Under the pieces are notes generated by a model. It ran no database searches. It was given only the letters and a program-made list of their open reading frames with translations, and was not told the origin of the DNA. This document shows, one piece after another, positions 25,522 to 35,611 of a DNA stretch of 64,000 nucleotides. A program made the translations under genes and the position numbers. The stretch is from Flavobacterium kingsejongi. GTDB taxonomy: Bacteria; Bacteroidota; Bacteroidia; Flavobacteriales; Flavobacteriaceae. The stretch spans positions 1,612,001-1,676,000 of the forward strand of contig NZ_CP020919.1 in NCBI RefSeq assembly GCF_003076475.1. Reading direction: 5' to 3'. Every line of letters starts with the position of its first letter. Position 1 is the first letter of the stretch.

Positions 25522-27822
25522 ATGAGTGTGAAATATTCCCCAATATTCATCATGGTCCTGCTGCTGCTATCCGGTATAAAAGCCATAGCAGCAGAAATCA
25601 GGGTAGCCAATGGTAAGGAACTGGAAGCTGCGATTGCTGCTGCCAAACCAGGCGACCGGATTATTATGCGGGATGGCATCTGGAAAGACACCACGATTCG
25701 CTTTAATGCAATCGGAACCGAGAAGGATTCGATAGTGTTGGAAGCACAGACAGCAGGAAAAGTGATCCTTAGCGGTAATTCTTCCCTCAAAGTTTCGGGA
25801 ACTTATCTTGTGACCCGGGGACTATGGTTCAAAGATGGGTATAGCAAATATGTAATTACTTTTTCAGATAAAGAAAAAAATGCCCTTCATTCCAGGGTGA
25901 CCAATTGTGCCATCACGGATTACAATCCATCACTAAAAACAGAAACCAATCATTGGATTGAATTATGGGGTAAAAATAACCGGGTAGATCACTGTACTGT
26001 TTCAGGCAAAACAAATGAAGGCTGTACCTTAGTTGTTTGGCTCAAAGGAGTCGAAAACCACGAAAATTACCATCGAATCGACCATAATTATTTTGGAGAA
26101 AGGCCACCGCTGGGATCCAATGGGGGCGAAACCATCCGTATTGGGACAAGCCATAACTCAATGTTTCGGTCGAATACAATAGTGGAATGGAATACATTTG
26201 AAAAGTGTAGTGGTGAGGTTGAAATCATTTCCAATAAATCCTGCAATAATACCTATCGGAATAATTTGTTTTTGGAATCGCAAGGCTCGATGGTGTTCCG
26301 GCATGGGAATGACTGCCTGGTAGAGAACAATATTTTTATGGGGAACAACAGGCCCTATACTGGTGGTGTGCGTATCATTAACGAAGGGCACACAGTACGG
26401 AATAATTATTTTATGGGACTTACCGGCCAGGATTTCAGAGGCTCGCTGGTACTGATGAATGGTGTACCGAATAGCCCGTTGAACCGTTACAATCAGGTAA
26501 AGAATGCTACTGTAACCAAAAATGTATTTTATAACTGCAGTGCTTTCCAGTTGGGAGCCGGAAGTGATGAAGAACGGACACTCCCTCCTATTACTTCGGT
26601 ACTAAGTGATAACATCATTTATACAACTACAGCAGTGGCACCGATGGCCGTGTATACCGATATTAAGGGAATAGATTTTAAAAATAACATTCTCGATAGC
26701 CCTTATAGTAAATCGATAAATGGATTCACAGCCAAAAAACTGAAATGGAAAAACCAAAACGGAATTTTTGTCCCACAAGGTCATGATGGAATTGATTTTA
26801 GTGTTTTCCAGGCTGTATTGAAAACGGTGACAGGGACCAATTGGAAGGTAAAAGATAAAAGTACATATGGAACTAAAGAAGTGGTGATCCCAGTAGTTCC
26901 AGGAGTAGGAACGCTTGAAAAGGCACTGAAAAAAGCGAAAGGCCCTACACGATTGGTATTGGCTGCCGGGCAATATGTTATACAGGAACCCTTGGTTATC
27001 CTTGGTACTGTTACAATTTCCGGTAGTACGGCAAAGTCACAGCCAATAGTCCATTATGAGGCTAAAGTCAAAAACGATGGGCCGATGATCCGTATGGAAA
27101 CAGGAGCAAGGTTACAATTGGAAGCAGTTACTATAGAAGGAAAACAAAATCCGGCATTGCGTTATGTGATCAGTTCTCCTGTTGAAAATACACCGGGATC
27201 TTATAGTATTTTTATGAATAAGGTACAGGTTAGCGGATTCAGGAATACGGGAAGTGCTATTTTCAAGGCAGAAAAAGGCACATTTGCCGATACGCTTCAA
27301 ATCACCAATTCAAGGTTTACAGATAATAATATAGGATTGGAACTTGCTGCTGAAAAAGAAGACAAAGGTACTTATAATGCGGAGAACGTTATTCTTAAAA
27401 ATACAGTATTTGCCAATTTCAACCGTTCCGTTCTCGATTATTATCGGGGTGGGAATGATGAATCTACTATAGGAGGCAATCTTGTAGTTGATCATTGTGT
27501 TTTTACCAAAATTGGTACCCAAAAAGAAGACCAGGTTATAGCGAGTACCGGGATTGTAAATGTCAGGATCGCTAATAGTGTTTTTACAGAAAATAAAAAC
27601 ATACCACTACAGCTTAAAGGCAAAAACAATACGCTGACCCATTCCGTTTTTTTTAATTCCGGAACAGTAAAAACAAGTACAAATGCGGTAGTATCAGAAT
27701 TACAATTCGACAAACCGCAATACGATGATACAGCAAATTTCACCCTTAGTCCAACATCACCGCTAAAGAATGCGGGTAGTGATGGAAAAAATATTGGAAT
27801 CATAGATCCTAAAAACGAATAA
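25522..27822 (+). CDS. Polysaccharide lyase family 6 alginate lyase
   Basis: A 766-residue exported enzyme that cleaves alginate by beta-elimination. A signal peptide (residues 1-23) is followed by a chondroitinase-B-like parallel beta-helix: AIAAAKPGDRIIMRDGIW, then SNKSCNNTYRNNLFLESQGS and MVFRHGNDCLVENNIFMGNN. The catalytic pair is probably K239 and R260; their spacing of 21 equals that of K220/R241 which I recall from AlyGC. A second beta-helix fills residues 440-766, as in two-domain PL6 enzymes. I start at 25522, where the signal peptide begins; an ATG at 25489 lies inside susD. PL6 enzymes often prefer MG or G blocks, which cannot be read here. Confidence 0.9.
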   Translation: MSVKYSPIFIMVLLLLSGIKAIAAEIRVANGKELEAAIAAAKPGDRIIMRDGIWKDTTIRFNAIGTEKDSIVLEAQTAGKVILSGNSSLKVSGTYLVTRGLWFKDGYSKYVITFSDKEKNALHSRVTNCAITDYNPSLKTETNHWIELWGKNNRVDHCTVSGKTNEGCTLVVWLKGVENHENYHRIDHNYFGERPPLGSNGGETIRIGTSHNSMFRSNTIVEWNTFEKCSGEVEIISNKSCNNTYRNNLFLESQGSMVFRHGNDCLVENNIFMGNNRPYTGGVRIINEGHTVRNNYFMGLTGQDFRGSLVLMNGVPNSPLNRYNQVKNATVTKNVFYNCSAFQLGAGSDEERTLPPITSVLSDNIIYTTTAVAPMAVYTDIKGIDFKNNILDSPYSKSINGFTAKKLKWKNQNGIFVPQGHDGIDFSVFQAVLKTVTGTNWKVKDKSTYGTKEVVIPVVPGVGTLEKALKKAKGPTRLVLAAGQYVIQEPLVILGTVTISGSTAKSQPIVHYEAKVKNDGPMIRMETGARLQLEAVTIEGKQNPALRYVISSPVENTPGSYSIFMNKVQVSGFRNTGSAIFKAEKGTFADTLQITNSRFTDNNIGLELAAEKEDKGTYNAENVILKNTVFANFNRSVLDYYRGGNDESTIGGNLVVDHCVFTKIGTQKEDQVIASTGIVNVRIANSVFTENKNIPLQLKGKNNTLTHSVFFNSGTVKTSTNAVVSELQFDKPQYDDTANFTLSPTSPLKNAGSDGKNIGIIDPKNE

Positions 27823-27827
27823 TAGTA

Positions 27828-29267
27828 ATGAGTATGAAAAAAATGATACATAAAAGAATAATCCGCATCTGTTGCCTGTTGCTTACAGTGGCTGTTTTAT
27901 CCTGTGATGCGGAGACAGAGGTAGATCAGACTTTCGAGGAAATTTTAGGTGCACAACCCGCTATAGTAAGTTTTTCACCGACTTCGGCTCCCATTCAAAG
28001 TTTGGTCACCATAACCGGCAGCAATCTTAATTTTGTAACGAAAGCCTATATTGGGACTATCGAAGCAGAGATTTATTCCCGCGAGAATTCCAAAATATTA
28101 ATTATAAAAGTTCCTGCAAATGCCGTGAATGGTATCATCCGACTGACCACAGATTCGGACAAGGAAGCTTCGGCAGCGAGTAACCTTACCATTACCTATC
28201 CGGTTCCGGAAATCACTACAGCCATCCCGGGCGGTAGTGTGGTAAATGAAAATATTACACTTGAAGGGAATAACCTCCAGGTGATTACCAAAATCACTTT
28301 TGGGACAGTGGATGGTGTGATGGAATTCCAGGACGATCGTACTATTATTGTACGTACCCCGAATACCGCGCCAAGCCCAATGCCGTTGACATACAGTTAC
28401 AATACGGTAGCAGGAGAGGTAACCGTGAGTTTATCCGATAGCTTTGTGATTGATATACCAAGTCCGGAAGTTAGTGGTTTTCCAAAAAGTGTGATCAAGG
28501 ATACTCCGGTAGTCATCAGTGGAACCGATATGAACCTCGTAACGGGTGTCCTGTTTGGCACTACTGTAATCACAGATTTTACAGTAACGCCTACCACTAT
28601 CACTTTTACAGCTCCGGCTGCATTGCCTACAGGTTTTTATCCGATTACTCTGGTGTATGGTGAATCGACTGTGGTAAGTGATCCGGTAGCGTATATCAAC
28701 CGCAATGTGCAGACCTATTTTAATTTTGAAGCACAGGGAATGGAAGTCATTACCGTAGGCCAGGCCGCCCAAATTTCAGCCAACCAGCTGAACGGAACTG
28801 TACTACAGGCACCTTTTCCAAGCAGTACCAATTACCACCACCTGAGAATGCTATCACCGACAGATAACGGAAGTAGTATCGCCTTTATGCGCTTTTCATT
28901 TGCAACCAATGTAACCTGGAAAACAATTTTTGATCCGGGTGCCTTTAACAATAATCCGGTACTGCACTTTTGGCTGAATACCAATAATACCACACCAACA
29001 TTACGCTTGTATATGACGTCTGCAGCCAGCAAAAAACTGGTGCACTATAATACAAATGGCGAATGGAAATTAGTAGCCGTGCGATTGAGGGATTTGTTTC
29101 CGGATGTAACAGCCTCCGATTTTGTAAGTGGAAACTATATGAGAATGAATTACCTGACGGATAATCAGGCGAACATGCCATTAGAAGTCAACGCCGACTG
29201 GTTTATCATTACAGATGAGGTACTGACAGGTGTTGGTGCGATAGACCTTACGAACAGTTTTAACTAA
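27828..29267 (+). CDS. TIG/IPT-domain surface lipoprotein, putative alginate-binding protein
   Basis: A 479-residue lipoprotein with lipobox LSC near residue 26. Three IPT/TIG Ig-like repeats follow: PAIVSFSPTSAPIQSLVTITGSNLN, then PEITTAIPGGSVVNENITLEGNNL and PEVSGFPKSVIKDTPVVISGTDMNL. A C-terminal beta domain from about residue 290 (YFNFEAQGMEVITVG) looks like a carbohydrate-binding module. In flavobacterial alginate loci a PKD or TIG lipoprotein in this position serves as a SusE/F-like surface glycan-binding protein. Ligand binding is inferred from position. It lies 5 bases after the PL6 gene. Confidence 0.8.
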   Translation: MSMKKMIHKRIIRICCLLLTVAVLSCDAETEVDQTFEEILGAQPAIVSFSPTSAPIQSLVTITGSNLNFVTKAYIGTIEAEIYSRENSKILIIKVPANAVNGIIRLTTDSDKEASAASNLTITYPVPEITTAIPGGSVVNENITLEGNNLQVITKITFGTVDGVMEFQDDRTIIVRTPNTAPSPMPLTYSYNTVAGEVTVSLSDSFVIDIPSPEVSGFPKSVIKDTPVVISGTDMNLVTGVLFGTTVITDFTVTPTTITFTAPAALPTGFYPITLVYGESTVVSDPVAYINRNVQTYFNFEAQGMEVITVGQAAQISANQLNGTVLQAPFPSSTNYHHLRMLSPTDNGSSIAFMRFSFATNVTWKTIFDPGAFNNNPVLHFWLNTNNTTPTLRLYMTSAASKKLVHYNTNGEWKLVAVRLRDLFPDVTASDFVSGNYMRMNYLTDNQANMPLEVNADWFIITDEVLTGVGAIDLTNSFN

Positions 29268-29277
29268 AAAATAAAAG

Positions 29278-31485
29278 ATGAATTTAAAAACCATAAAAGC
29301 AATCGGTCTTACAGCACTTTTTGTAGTGTTATCGGAAGGTGTTTTCGCACAATCGGGACCGGTATTGCTTTTATCCAAAAAAGAAGCCGCAGCCATCAAT
29401 AGCCATCTTAAGGATTATAAACTGATGGGGAAATCGTTTGGTAAAATCAAACGTACGGCTGACAAAGCACTGGAAAAAAAGATAGAAGTGCCTATCCCTT
29501 CCGATAACGGTGGAGGCTATACGCACGAAAAGCACAAGCAAAATTATCGGGAGCTGTATAATGCCGGCCTCGCCTATCAGGTAACGGGAGAACGCAAGTA
29601 TGCCGATTTTGTAGAGAAAATGTTGTTGGAATATGCCAAAGTATATCCCGGGTTGCCTTTGCATCCGATGCGGAAACAGGAACAGAATTCCGGAAAACTT
29701 TTCTGGCAGGGACTAAATGACTGTGTATGGTTAGTGCATGGAATCCAGGCTTACGATCTGGTACGTGAAAACATTAGTGCAGGCAACCGAACCATTATTG
29801 AACGGGATGTATTTCGCAGTATGGCGGCTTTTTTAAGCGAAAGCGACAGTGGAAAAGACACCTTTAATAAAATCCACAATCATGGGACATGGGCAGTTGC
29901 CGGAGAGGGAATGACCGGATATGTATTGGGAGACAAAGACATGGTCGACCGTGCTTTATATGGTTCTGCCAAGGATAAAAAAACAGGCTTCCTGAAACAG
30001 ATCGAACAACTTTTTTCTCCGGATGGCTACTATTCTGAAGGGCCCTATTACCAGCGCTATGCATTACAGCCATTTATGGTTTTTGCGGAAGCGATCAACC
30101 GGAATCAACCGGAACTCAAGATTTTTGACTATCGTGGGCAGGTCTTGAAAAAAGCAGTAAATACCGTATTGCAGCTCACCGACTCCAAAGGCTATTTCTT
30201 TCCGATCAATGATGCCCTGAAAGAAAAGAACTTTATGACCGAAGAATTGGTTTTTGCAACGAATATCGCTTATGAGAATTATAATGATCCTGCCATACTA
30301 CCGGTGATTAGCCAACAGAATGAAGTTACCGTTTCCGGAGCAGGATTAAAGGCGGCGGAAGCAATCCAGCAGGCAGGAAAATTGGACTATATTAAAAATC
30401 CAATGGTTATTGCAGATGGCCCGGAAGGGAAATCCGGAGGGTTATCTTTATTTCGAATGCCTACAAAAAACAAGGACGAACAGTTAACAGCCGTTTTCAA
30501 ATATGCCTCACAAGGAATGGGACACGGCCATTTTGATCGTTTGGGTATATTGTTATACAATAATGATAAGGAAATCTTACAGGATTATGGTGCAGCCCGT
30601 TTCCTGAATGTAGAATCCAAAAGTGGTGGCCGGTATCTTGATGAGAATAAAACCTGGGCGCAACAATCCGTAGCACACAATACAGTTATTGTAGATGAAG
30701 AATCCCATTATAAAGGCGACTGGAAAGCCGCCGAAAAACAAAATCCGGAATTGCAGTTCTCCGATATTTCAAATCCTGAAACCCTGCAAATTACCAGTGC
30801 TGTAGAACGGAATGCTTATCCCGGTGTCCTGATGCAGCGCACCGTTGCCATGATCGGGGCAGAAACCCCTTTTATCTTGGATATTTTTACGTTGCGTTCC
30901 GATAAAGCTCATCAGTATGATCTGAACTTTATGTACAGCGGGCATATCATGGAAACCGCTTTCAAATACGATCCTGCGGTTGCGACCTTAACGCCTATGG
31001 GAAAAACTAATGGCTATGAACATTTATGGAAACTGGCAGAAGGAAGAGCCAATGTCGGTGTTTCAAAATTCACCTGGCTGAACGACAGCCGTTTCTATAC
31101 CATAAGTACCATGACCGATGCCAATACGAAATTGTTTATGACCCGTCTTGGTGCTGCAGATCCCAATTTCAACCTGCGCAATGAATCCGGTTATATGGTT
31201 CGGGTAGGGGACAGGAAGGATTATACTTTTGTAAGTGTAATCGAACCTCATGGCAGTTTTGATCCCAAATTGGAATCAGTACAGGATCCCCATTCCAAGG
31301 TAGCCAACATAAGCTTGCTGCAACAGGATGCCAGTTACACCGCAGTTCGGGTGACTTTCACGAATAAAGAAACCTATACTTTGCTTTTTGCCAATGCAGC
31401 AACAGCACCCAATACGACACACAAGCTTTCCATCGAAGGTAAAAAATATGAGTGGAAAGGAAATTATACAGTAATAAAAAAGTAA
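29278..31485 (+). CDS. Polysaccharide lyase family 17 oligoalginate lyase
   Basis: An exolytic enzyme of 735 residues that turns alginate oligomers into unsaturated monomers. Signal peptide at residues 1-24, an alginate-lyase alpha/alpha barrel (residues about 40-360) and a heparinase II/III-like beta domain (from about 390). Catalytic candidates are N201/H202 in HNHGTW and Y258 in YSEGPYYQRY. These numbers coincide with those I recall for Alg17C. The C-terminal half shows GHGHFDRLGILLY, LQDYGAARFLNVE and SVAHNTVIVDE, all typical of PL17. It is most likely periplasmic and feeds the KdgF and DEH steps encoded next. Confidence 0.93.
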   Translation: MNLKTIKAIGLTALFVVLSEGVFAQSGPVLLLSKKEAAAINSHLKDYKLMGKSFGKIKRTADKALEKKIEVPIPSDNGGGYTHEKHKQNYRELYNAGLAYQVTGERKYADFVEKMLLEYAKVYPGLPLHPMRKQEQNSGKLFWQGLNDCVWLVHGIQAYDLVRENISAGNRTIIERDVFRSMAAFLSESDSGKDTFNKIHNHGTWAVAGEGMTGYVLGDKDMVDRALYGSAKDKKTGFLKQIEQLFSPDGYYSEGPYYQRYALQPFMVFAEAINRNQPELKIFDYRGQVLKKAVNTVLQLTDSKGYFFPINDALKEKNFMTEELVFATNIAYENYNDPAILPVISQQNEVTVSGAGLKAAEAIQQAGKLDYIKNPMVIADGPEGKSGGLSLFRMPTKNKDEQLTAVFKYASQGMGHGHFDRLGILLYNNDKEILQDYGAARFLNVESKSGGRYLDENKTWAQQSVAHNTVIVDEESHYKGDWKAAEKQNPELQFSDISNPETLQITSAVERNAYPGVLMQRTVAMIGAETPFILDIFTLRSDKAHQYDLNFMYSGHIMETAFKYDPAVATLTPMGKTNGYEHLWKLAEGRANVGVSKFTWLNDSRFYTISTMTDANTKLFMTRLGAADPNFNLRNESGYMVRVGDRKDYTFVSVIEPHGSFDPKLESVQDPHSKVANISLLQQDASYTAVRVTFTNKETYTLLFANAATAPNTTHKLSIEGKKYEWKGNYTVIKK

Positions 31486-31489
31486 AAAA

Positions 31490-31828
31490 ATGGAAATCAG
31501 AACAGACGCATTTTACGTAGCCAGCGAAAATCCCTGGGAAACCGTTTCAGAAGGAGTAAAGAGACAAATCACCGGATATGATGTGAGTATCATGATGGTG
31601 AAGGTTGATTTTGAAACCGGAGGCATTGGCCCCATCCACCAGCATTATCATTCACAAACGTCCTATGTGGTTTCAGGAAAGTTTGAAGTAAGCATTAATG
31701 GCGAAAAGAAAATCCTGCAAACCGGGGATGCTTTTTATATCGCTCCTAATATTCTTCACGGTGCGGTATGTCTGGAAGCAGGAATGCTGATCGACGTATT
31801 CAGCCCGATCCGTGAAGATTTTATATAA
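31490..31828 (+). CDS. kdgF: KdgF-like cupin (unsaturated uronate linearisation)
   Basis: A 112-residue single-domain cupin. Metal-ligand histidines lie in PIHQHYHSQTSYVVSG, and the second cupin motif is GDAFYIAPNILHGAV. KdgF converts the unsaturated uronic acid (delta-4,5) released by lyases to the open-chain keto form leading to DEH. It has no signal peptide, so it is cytoplasmic, and it is packed between the PL17 gene (4 bases) and the MFS gene (6 bases). The alternative is a generic mannose-6-phosphate isomerase-like cupin; its position makes KdgF much more likely. Confidence 0.88.
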   Translation: MEIRTDAFYVASENPWETVSEGVKRQITGYDVSIMMVKVDFETGGIGPIHQHYHSQTSYVVSGKFEVSINGEKKILQTGDAFYIAPNILHGAVCLEAGMLIDVFSPIREDFI

Positions 31829-31834
31829 AAAAAT

Positions 31835-33097
31835 ATGAAAATTAAAGGATTACGATGGTGGATTATCACCCTTATCGGTTTTGCCACCATCATTAATTAT
31901 ATCGACCGTTCCGCATTGTCCATCATGTGGCCTGCAATGGGAAAAGAACTTGGGATGACCGATGCGGACTATGCACTGATACTGAATATGTTCATGATTG
32001 CCTATGCGGTAGGACAATCGGTATCAGGGAAATTGTTTGATAAAATCGGTACCCGTATGGGATATGTCATTGCCATTTTTGTCTGGTCGATGTCCTCTTT
32101 GCTGCACTTTGCTGTAAAAGGAATCGGATCCCTGGCTATTGTTAGGGTTACGCTTGGAATTTCCGAAGCAGGAAACTGGCCCGGGGCGGTAAAGAGCAAT
32201 GCCGAATGGTTTCCACTAAAAGAAAGAGCAGTAGCCCAAGGGATTTTCAATGCCGGAGCCTCTATTGGATCTGTGATTGCACCGCCATTTATTGCTTTTA
32301 TGTATGCCGGATTTGGTTGGAAAACCACCTTTGTCATTATTGGTAGCATGGGTTTGCTATGGATTATTCCCTGGCTGATCGTCAATAAGAAATTACCCAA
32401 AGACCATCCCTGGATTACTCCGGAAGAACAATTGTTGATCACAGAGGGTAAAGTAGCACCTACTGAAACAGACGATAAGCCCGGTATGTCCATGAAAGAA
32501 ATACTATCCTATAAACAAAGCTGGGGTGTTATCATCTGCCGCTTTTTTATGGAGCCGATCTGGTGGCTTTTTGTGGGATGGATGCCTTTGTATTTGCAGA
32601 AGACCTATGGTTTTGACGTGAAACAAATCGGGTTATTTGCCTGGGTACCTTATGTGGGTGCTGCCTTGGGAAGTATTGCCGGAGGATGGTATTCCGGGAG
32701 TGTGATTGCCCGGACACAATCGGTGGATAAAGGACGCAAGCGTGCGATTATAATCGCTGGAGTAATAATGTTCCTGGGATTGCTGGCGACAATTTTTATG
32801 GGTGATACGCCACTGAAATTTGTGGTGATTGTATCCTTTGTATTGTTTGGATTCCAGTTTGGAATCGGGAATATACAAACGCTGCCGAGCGACCTGATGG
32901 ATAAAAAATCAGTCGGTTCCCTTGCGGGACTTGGAGGTTCTATCGGTGTAATCTCGGTGATCATTATGAACTTTATGATCCCGGTCATTACCAAGACATC
33001 CTACACACCCGCGTTTATACTGATTGCGGTCTTTGTGCCACTTGGTGTATTATCGGTCTTTGCATTCATCAAAAAAATAAAACCCATTAAAGAATAA
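31835..33097 (+). CDS. MFS hexuronate/DEH transporter (ACS family)
   Basis: A 12-helix inner-membrane major facilitator of 420 residues. It has the anion:cation symporter signature near the N-terminus (INYIDRSALSIMWPAMGKE) and the loop GKLFDKIGTRMGY between helices 2 and 3, as in ExuT/GudP. It should import unsaturated uronate monomers or DEH from the periplasm into the cytoplasm. It lies within the alginate gene run, 6 bases after kdgF. The substrate is inferred from context. Confidence 0.9.
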   Translation: MKIKGLRWWIITLIGFATIINYIDRSALSIMWPAMGKELGMTDADYALILNMFMIAYAVGQSVSGKLFDKIGTRMGYVIAIFVWSMSSLLHFAVKGIGSLAIVRVTLGISEAGNWPGAVKSNAEWFPLKERAVAQGIFNAGASIGSVIAPPFIAFMYAGFGWKTTFVIIGSMGLLWIIPWLIVNKKLPKDHPWITPEEQLLITEGKVAPTETDDKPGMSMKEILSYKQSWGVIICRFFMEPIWWLFVGWMPLYLQKTYGFDVKQIGLFAWVPYVGAALGSIAGGWYSGSVIARTQSVDKGRKRAIIIAGVIMFLGLLATIFMGDTPLKFVVIVSFVLFGFQFGIGNIQTLPSDLMDKKSVGSLAGLGGSIGVISVIIMNFMIPVITKTSYTPAFILIAVFVPLGVLSVFAFIKKIKPIKE

Positions 33098-33120
33098 TCT
33101 AATATTTAAATAGAAATACA

Positions 33121-33873
33121 ATGAAGTTAAAAGGAAAAACAGCGGTAGTAACCGGAGGAGCAAGAGATATAGGAAGAGAAGTAGCTATTAAACTGGCGAA
33201 AGAAGGAGCAAACGTAGTAGTGAACTTTTATTTAAGCAAAGAAGACGGTGATGAAACACTGAAGCAAATAGAAGCTATAGGTGGAAAAGCAATTATAGTA
33301 CAGGGTGATATGACCAAACAGGCAGATATTGACCTTTTGGTACAGGAAACCAAAAAGGCTTTTGGAGCAGAAGTGCATGTATTGGTAAATGTTGCTGGTG
33401 GATTGATCGCCCGTAAAACCATTGAGGAAATGGACGAAGCGTTTTTTGACACGATGATGGATGTGAACCTGAAATCAGTATTCCTGGTGACGAAAGCTAT
33501 TAAGCCGATGATGAAAAGTGGTGCTTCTATTGTTAATTTTGCGTCACAGGCAGGACGTGATGGAGGAGGCCCCGGAGCAGCATTGTATGCTACTGCCAAA
33601 GGTGGGGTAATGACCTATACCAGAGGACTGGCAAAAGAATTCGGCCCACAGGGCATTCGTGTCAATGCATTATGCCCGGGTATGATCGCCACCGCTTTTC
33701 ACGATACTTTTACCAAACCGGAAGTGCGTGTAAATGTCGCCAACGGAACACCATTACGCCGTGAAGGTAAAGCTTCGGAAGTAGCAGACCTGGTTGCCTA
33801 CCTGGCATCTGACGAAGCTTCATTCATTACTGGAAATAATATTGATATTAACGGAGGCCTGGCATTCAGCTAA
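33121..33873 (+). CDS. SDR-family reductase, putative DEH reductase
   Basis: A 250-residue short-chain dehydrogenase. The nucleotide-binding TGGARDIG lies near residues 11-18, the NVAGG motif near residue 89, and the catalytic Ser/Tyr/Lys set in NFASQAGRDG and YATAKGG. In alginate catabolism an SDR reduces 4-deoxy-L-erythro-5-hexoseulose uronate (DEH) to KDG with NAD(P)H. General annotation tools would call it 3-oxoacyl-ACP reductase. Placement between transporter and KDG kinase makes the DEH role the best reading. Cofactor preference is not clear from sequence. Confidence 0.86.
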   Translation: MKLKGKTAVVTGGARDIGREVAIKLAKEGANVVVNFYLSKEDGDETLKQIEAIGGKAIIVQGDMTKQADIDLLVQETKKAFGAEVHVLVNVAGGLIARKTIEEMDEAFFDTMMDVNLKSVFLVTKAIKPMMKSGASIVNFASQAGRDGGGPGAALYATAKGGVMTYTRGLAKEFGPQGIRVNALCPGMIATAFHDTFTKPEVRVNVANGTPLRREGKASEVADLVAYLASDEASFITGNNIDINGGLAFS

Positions 33874-33883
33874 TCAGAAGACC

Positions 33884-34891
33884 ATGAAAAAAGTAGTCAC
33901 TTTTGGTGAAATACTCGCAAGACTGACCCCGCCGGGATTTAAAAAAATGTCCCAGACGAATCAGCTTGAAATTTATTATGGGGGGACCGAAACGAATGTT
34001 TCGGTTTCCCTTTCCGTGTTGGGATGCAAATCGGTACATGTGAGTAAAGTTTCCCGTGATTTTCTGGGAAAAGCAGCACTTTCCAACTTAAAAAGCAATG
34101 GAGTGGATACTTCTTTTGTTCAGGATGGCGATGCACCACTCGGGTTATATTTTGTAGAACCGGGGGCTGTAGTGCGTCCCGGGGTAATTTCATACAACCG
34201 CAATCACTCGGCCTTTCGGTCATTGGAGCCACAAAGCATTCCGTGGGAAGAAATCCTGACAGGAGCCGACTGGTTTCACTGGACAGGGATCACTCCGGCA
34301 CATTCCGAAAATAATTTCCAGGCGCTGAAAGCAGCTTTAGTTATGGCAAAAGAAATGAACATCACCGTTTCCTGTGATCCGGCATACCGGACCGGGCTTT
34401 GGCAATATGGCAGGAAAGCTGTAGATGTGCTACAAGAATTAGTTGCTTTATCCGATGTTTTTATTGGAGGTGCAGAACAGTTTAACGAATTGCTGGGAAG
34501 TGATTTTTCGCTTTCCGATGCCGATTTTACCAAAGGAAGCATCGTTCTCAAAGCAGCATTTCCTAAATTGGGGAATATTTACGATAAAACCCGAACCGGG
34601 AAAAATGCCTCATGGCATCAGATTGAAGCCCGCATGTGGAATGGGGAAGCCTTTTTTTCCTGTGAGCCTATAGAGATTACGCATATCGTAGACCGGATTG
34701 GGACGGGTGATGCCTTTGCTGCCGGAATCATATTCGGGGAACTGAATAACTATTCGGAACAGCGAACCCTGGCTTTTGCCAATGCGGCCTGTGCGATAAA
34801 ACATACCATAGAAGGCGATGCCAATCTGGCCGATTTTAATGAGATAAACCAAATTGCCGAAGGGAATACTTCGGGAAGATTAATACGATAA
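33884..34891 (+). CDS. kdgK: 2-keto-3-deoxygluconate kinase (PfkB family)
   Basis: A ribokinase-fold sugar kinase of 335 residues that phosphorylates KDG to KDPG. The N-terminal motif VTFGEILARLTPPG and the C-terminal PfkB signature DRIGTGDAFAAGIIFG (catalytic Asp in GTGD) are both clear. I start at the ATG at 33884, 10 bases after the SDR stop; the frame is open upstream inside the SDR gene but that part is not kinase-like. It lies 2 bases before eda, and together the two complete the route from KDG to pyruvate and glyceraldehyde-3-phosphate. Confidence 0.92.
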   Translation: MKKVVTFGEILARLTPPGFKKMSQTNQLEIYYGGTETNVSVSLSVLGCKSVHVSKVSRDFLGKAALSNLKSNGVDTSFVQDGDAPLGLYFVEPGAVVRPGVISYNRNHSAFRSLEPQSIPWEEILTGADWFHWTGITPAHSENNFQALKAALVMAKEMNITVSCDPAYRTGLWQYGRKAVDVLQELVALSDVFIGGAEQFNELLGSDFSLSDADFTKGSIVLKAAFPKLGNIYDKTRTGKNASWHQIEARMWNGEAFFSCEPIEITHIVDRIGTGDAFAAGIIFGELNNYSEQRTLAFANAACAIKHTIEGDANLADFNEINQIAEGNTSGRLIR

Positions 34892-34893
34892 AC

Positions 34894-35565
34894 ATGGCAG
34901 TATTTTCAAAATTAGAGGTGTTGAATACCATCAATGGAAACGGAATCGTTCCTGTTTTCTACCATCCCGATGTGGCATTGTGCAAACAAGTCCTGCAGGC
35001 GGTATACGATGGTGGGATCCGTGTTTTTGAATTCACCAATCGGGGAGATGGTGCCCATCTGGTCTATAGCGAACTGCTGGCTTTTGTCAAAAGTAACCTT
35101 CCGGGGCTTATTCTTGGGATTGGATCGGTTGTGGATGCCGGAACAACAGCGCTTTACCTGCAATTAGGGGCTAATTTTATAGTATCTCCCATTGTAAATG
35201 CCGAGATGGCAGTTACCTGCAACCGCCGAAAAATTCCCTGGATGCCGGGTTGTGGTTCCCTGACAGAAATTAGTTATGCGGAGAGCCTGGGGGCTGATAT
35301 TGTAAAGATTTTCCCGGCGGAACAGGTGGGTGGCGTTGATTTTATAAAAAATATCAAAGGCCCATGCCCGTGGACGACTATCATGCCTACCGGTGGTGTA
35401 CGTCCCGAAGAAGAAAATTTAGCACAGTGGTTTGCTGCCGGCGCACACTGTGTAGGGCTGGGATCCCAGCTTTTTGTAAAAGATGTCCACGGCAATCTCG
35501 ATTTTGAAGCCATACAACATACTTCCCGTATAGCAGTGGAAGCCTTTAAGAAGCATAAAAAATAA
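34894..35565 (+). CDS. eda: KDPG / KHG aldolase
   Basis: A class I aldolase of 223 residues that splits KDPG to pyruvate and glyceraldehyde-3-phosphate. The Schiff-base lysine is in VKIFPAEQVGG, and FEFTNRGD provides the glutamate region. MPTGGVRPEEENLAQWFAAGAHCVGLGSQL supplies the phosphate-binding loop. It starts 2 bases after the kdgK stop codon, so the pair is coupled. Length and motifs are ordinary for the family. Confidence 0.94.
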   Translation: MAVFSKLEVLNTINGNGIVPVFYHPDVALCKQVLQAVYDGGIRVFEFTNRGDGAHLVYSELLAFVKSNLPGLILGIGSVVDAGTTALYLQLGANFIVSPIVNAEMAVTCNRRKIPWMPGCGSLTEISYAESLGADIVKIFPAEQVGGVDFIKNIKGPCPWTTIMPTGGVRPEEENLAQWFAAGAHCVGLGSQLFVKDVHGNLDFEAIQHTSRIAVEAFKKHKK

Positions 35566-35611
35566 TTTTTCAGAATTTAAATACCAACCCCGAATCTTTA
35601 AATTTTAATGT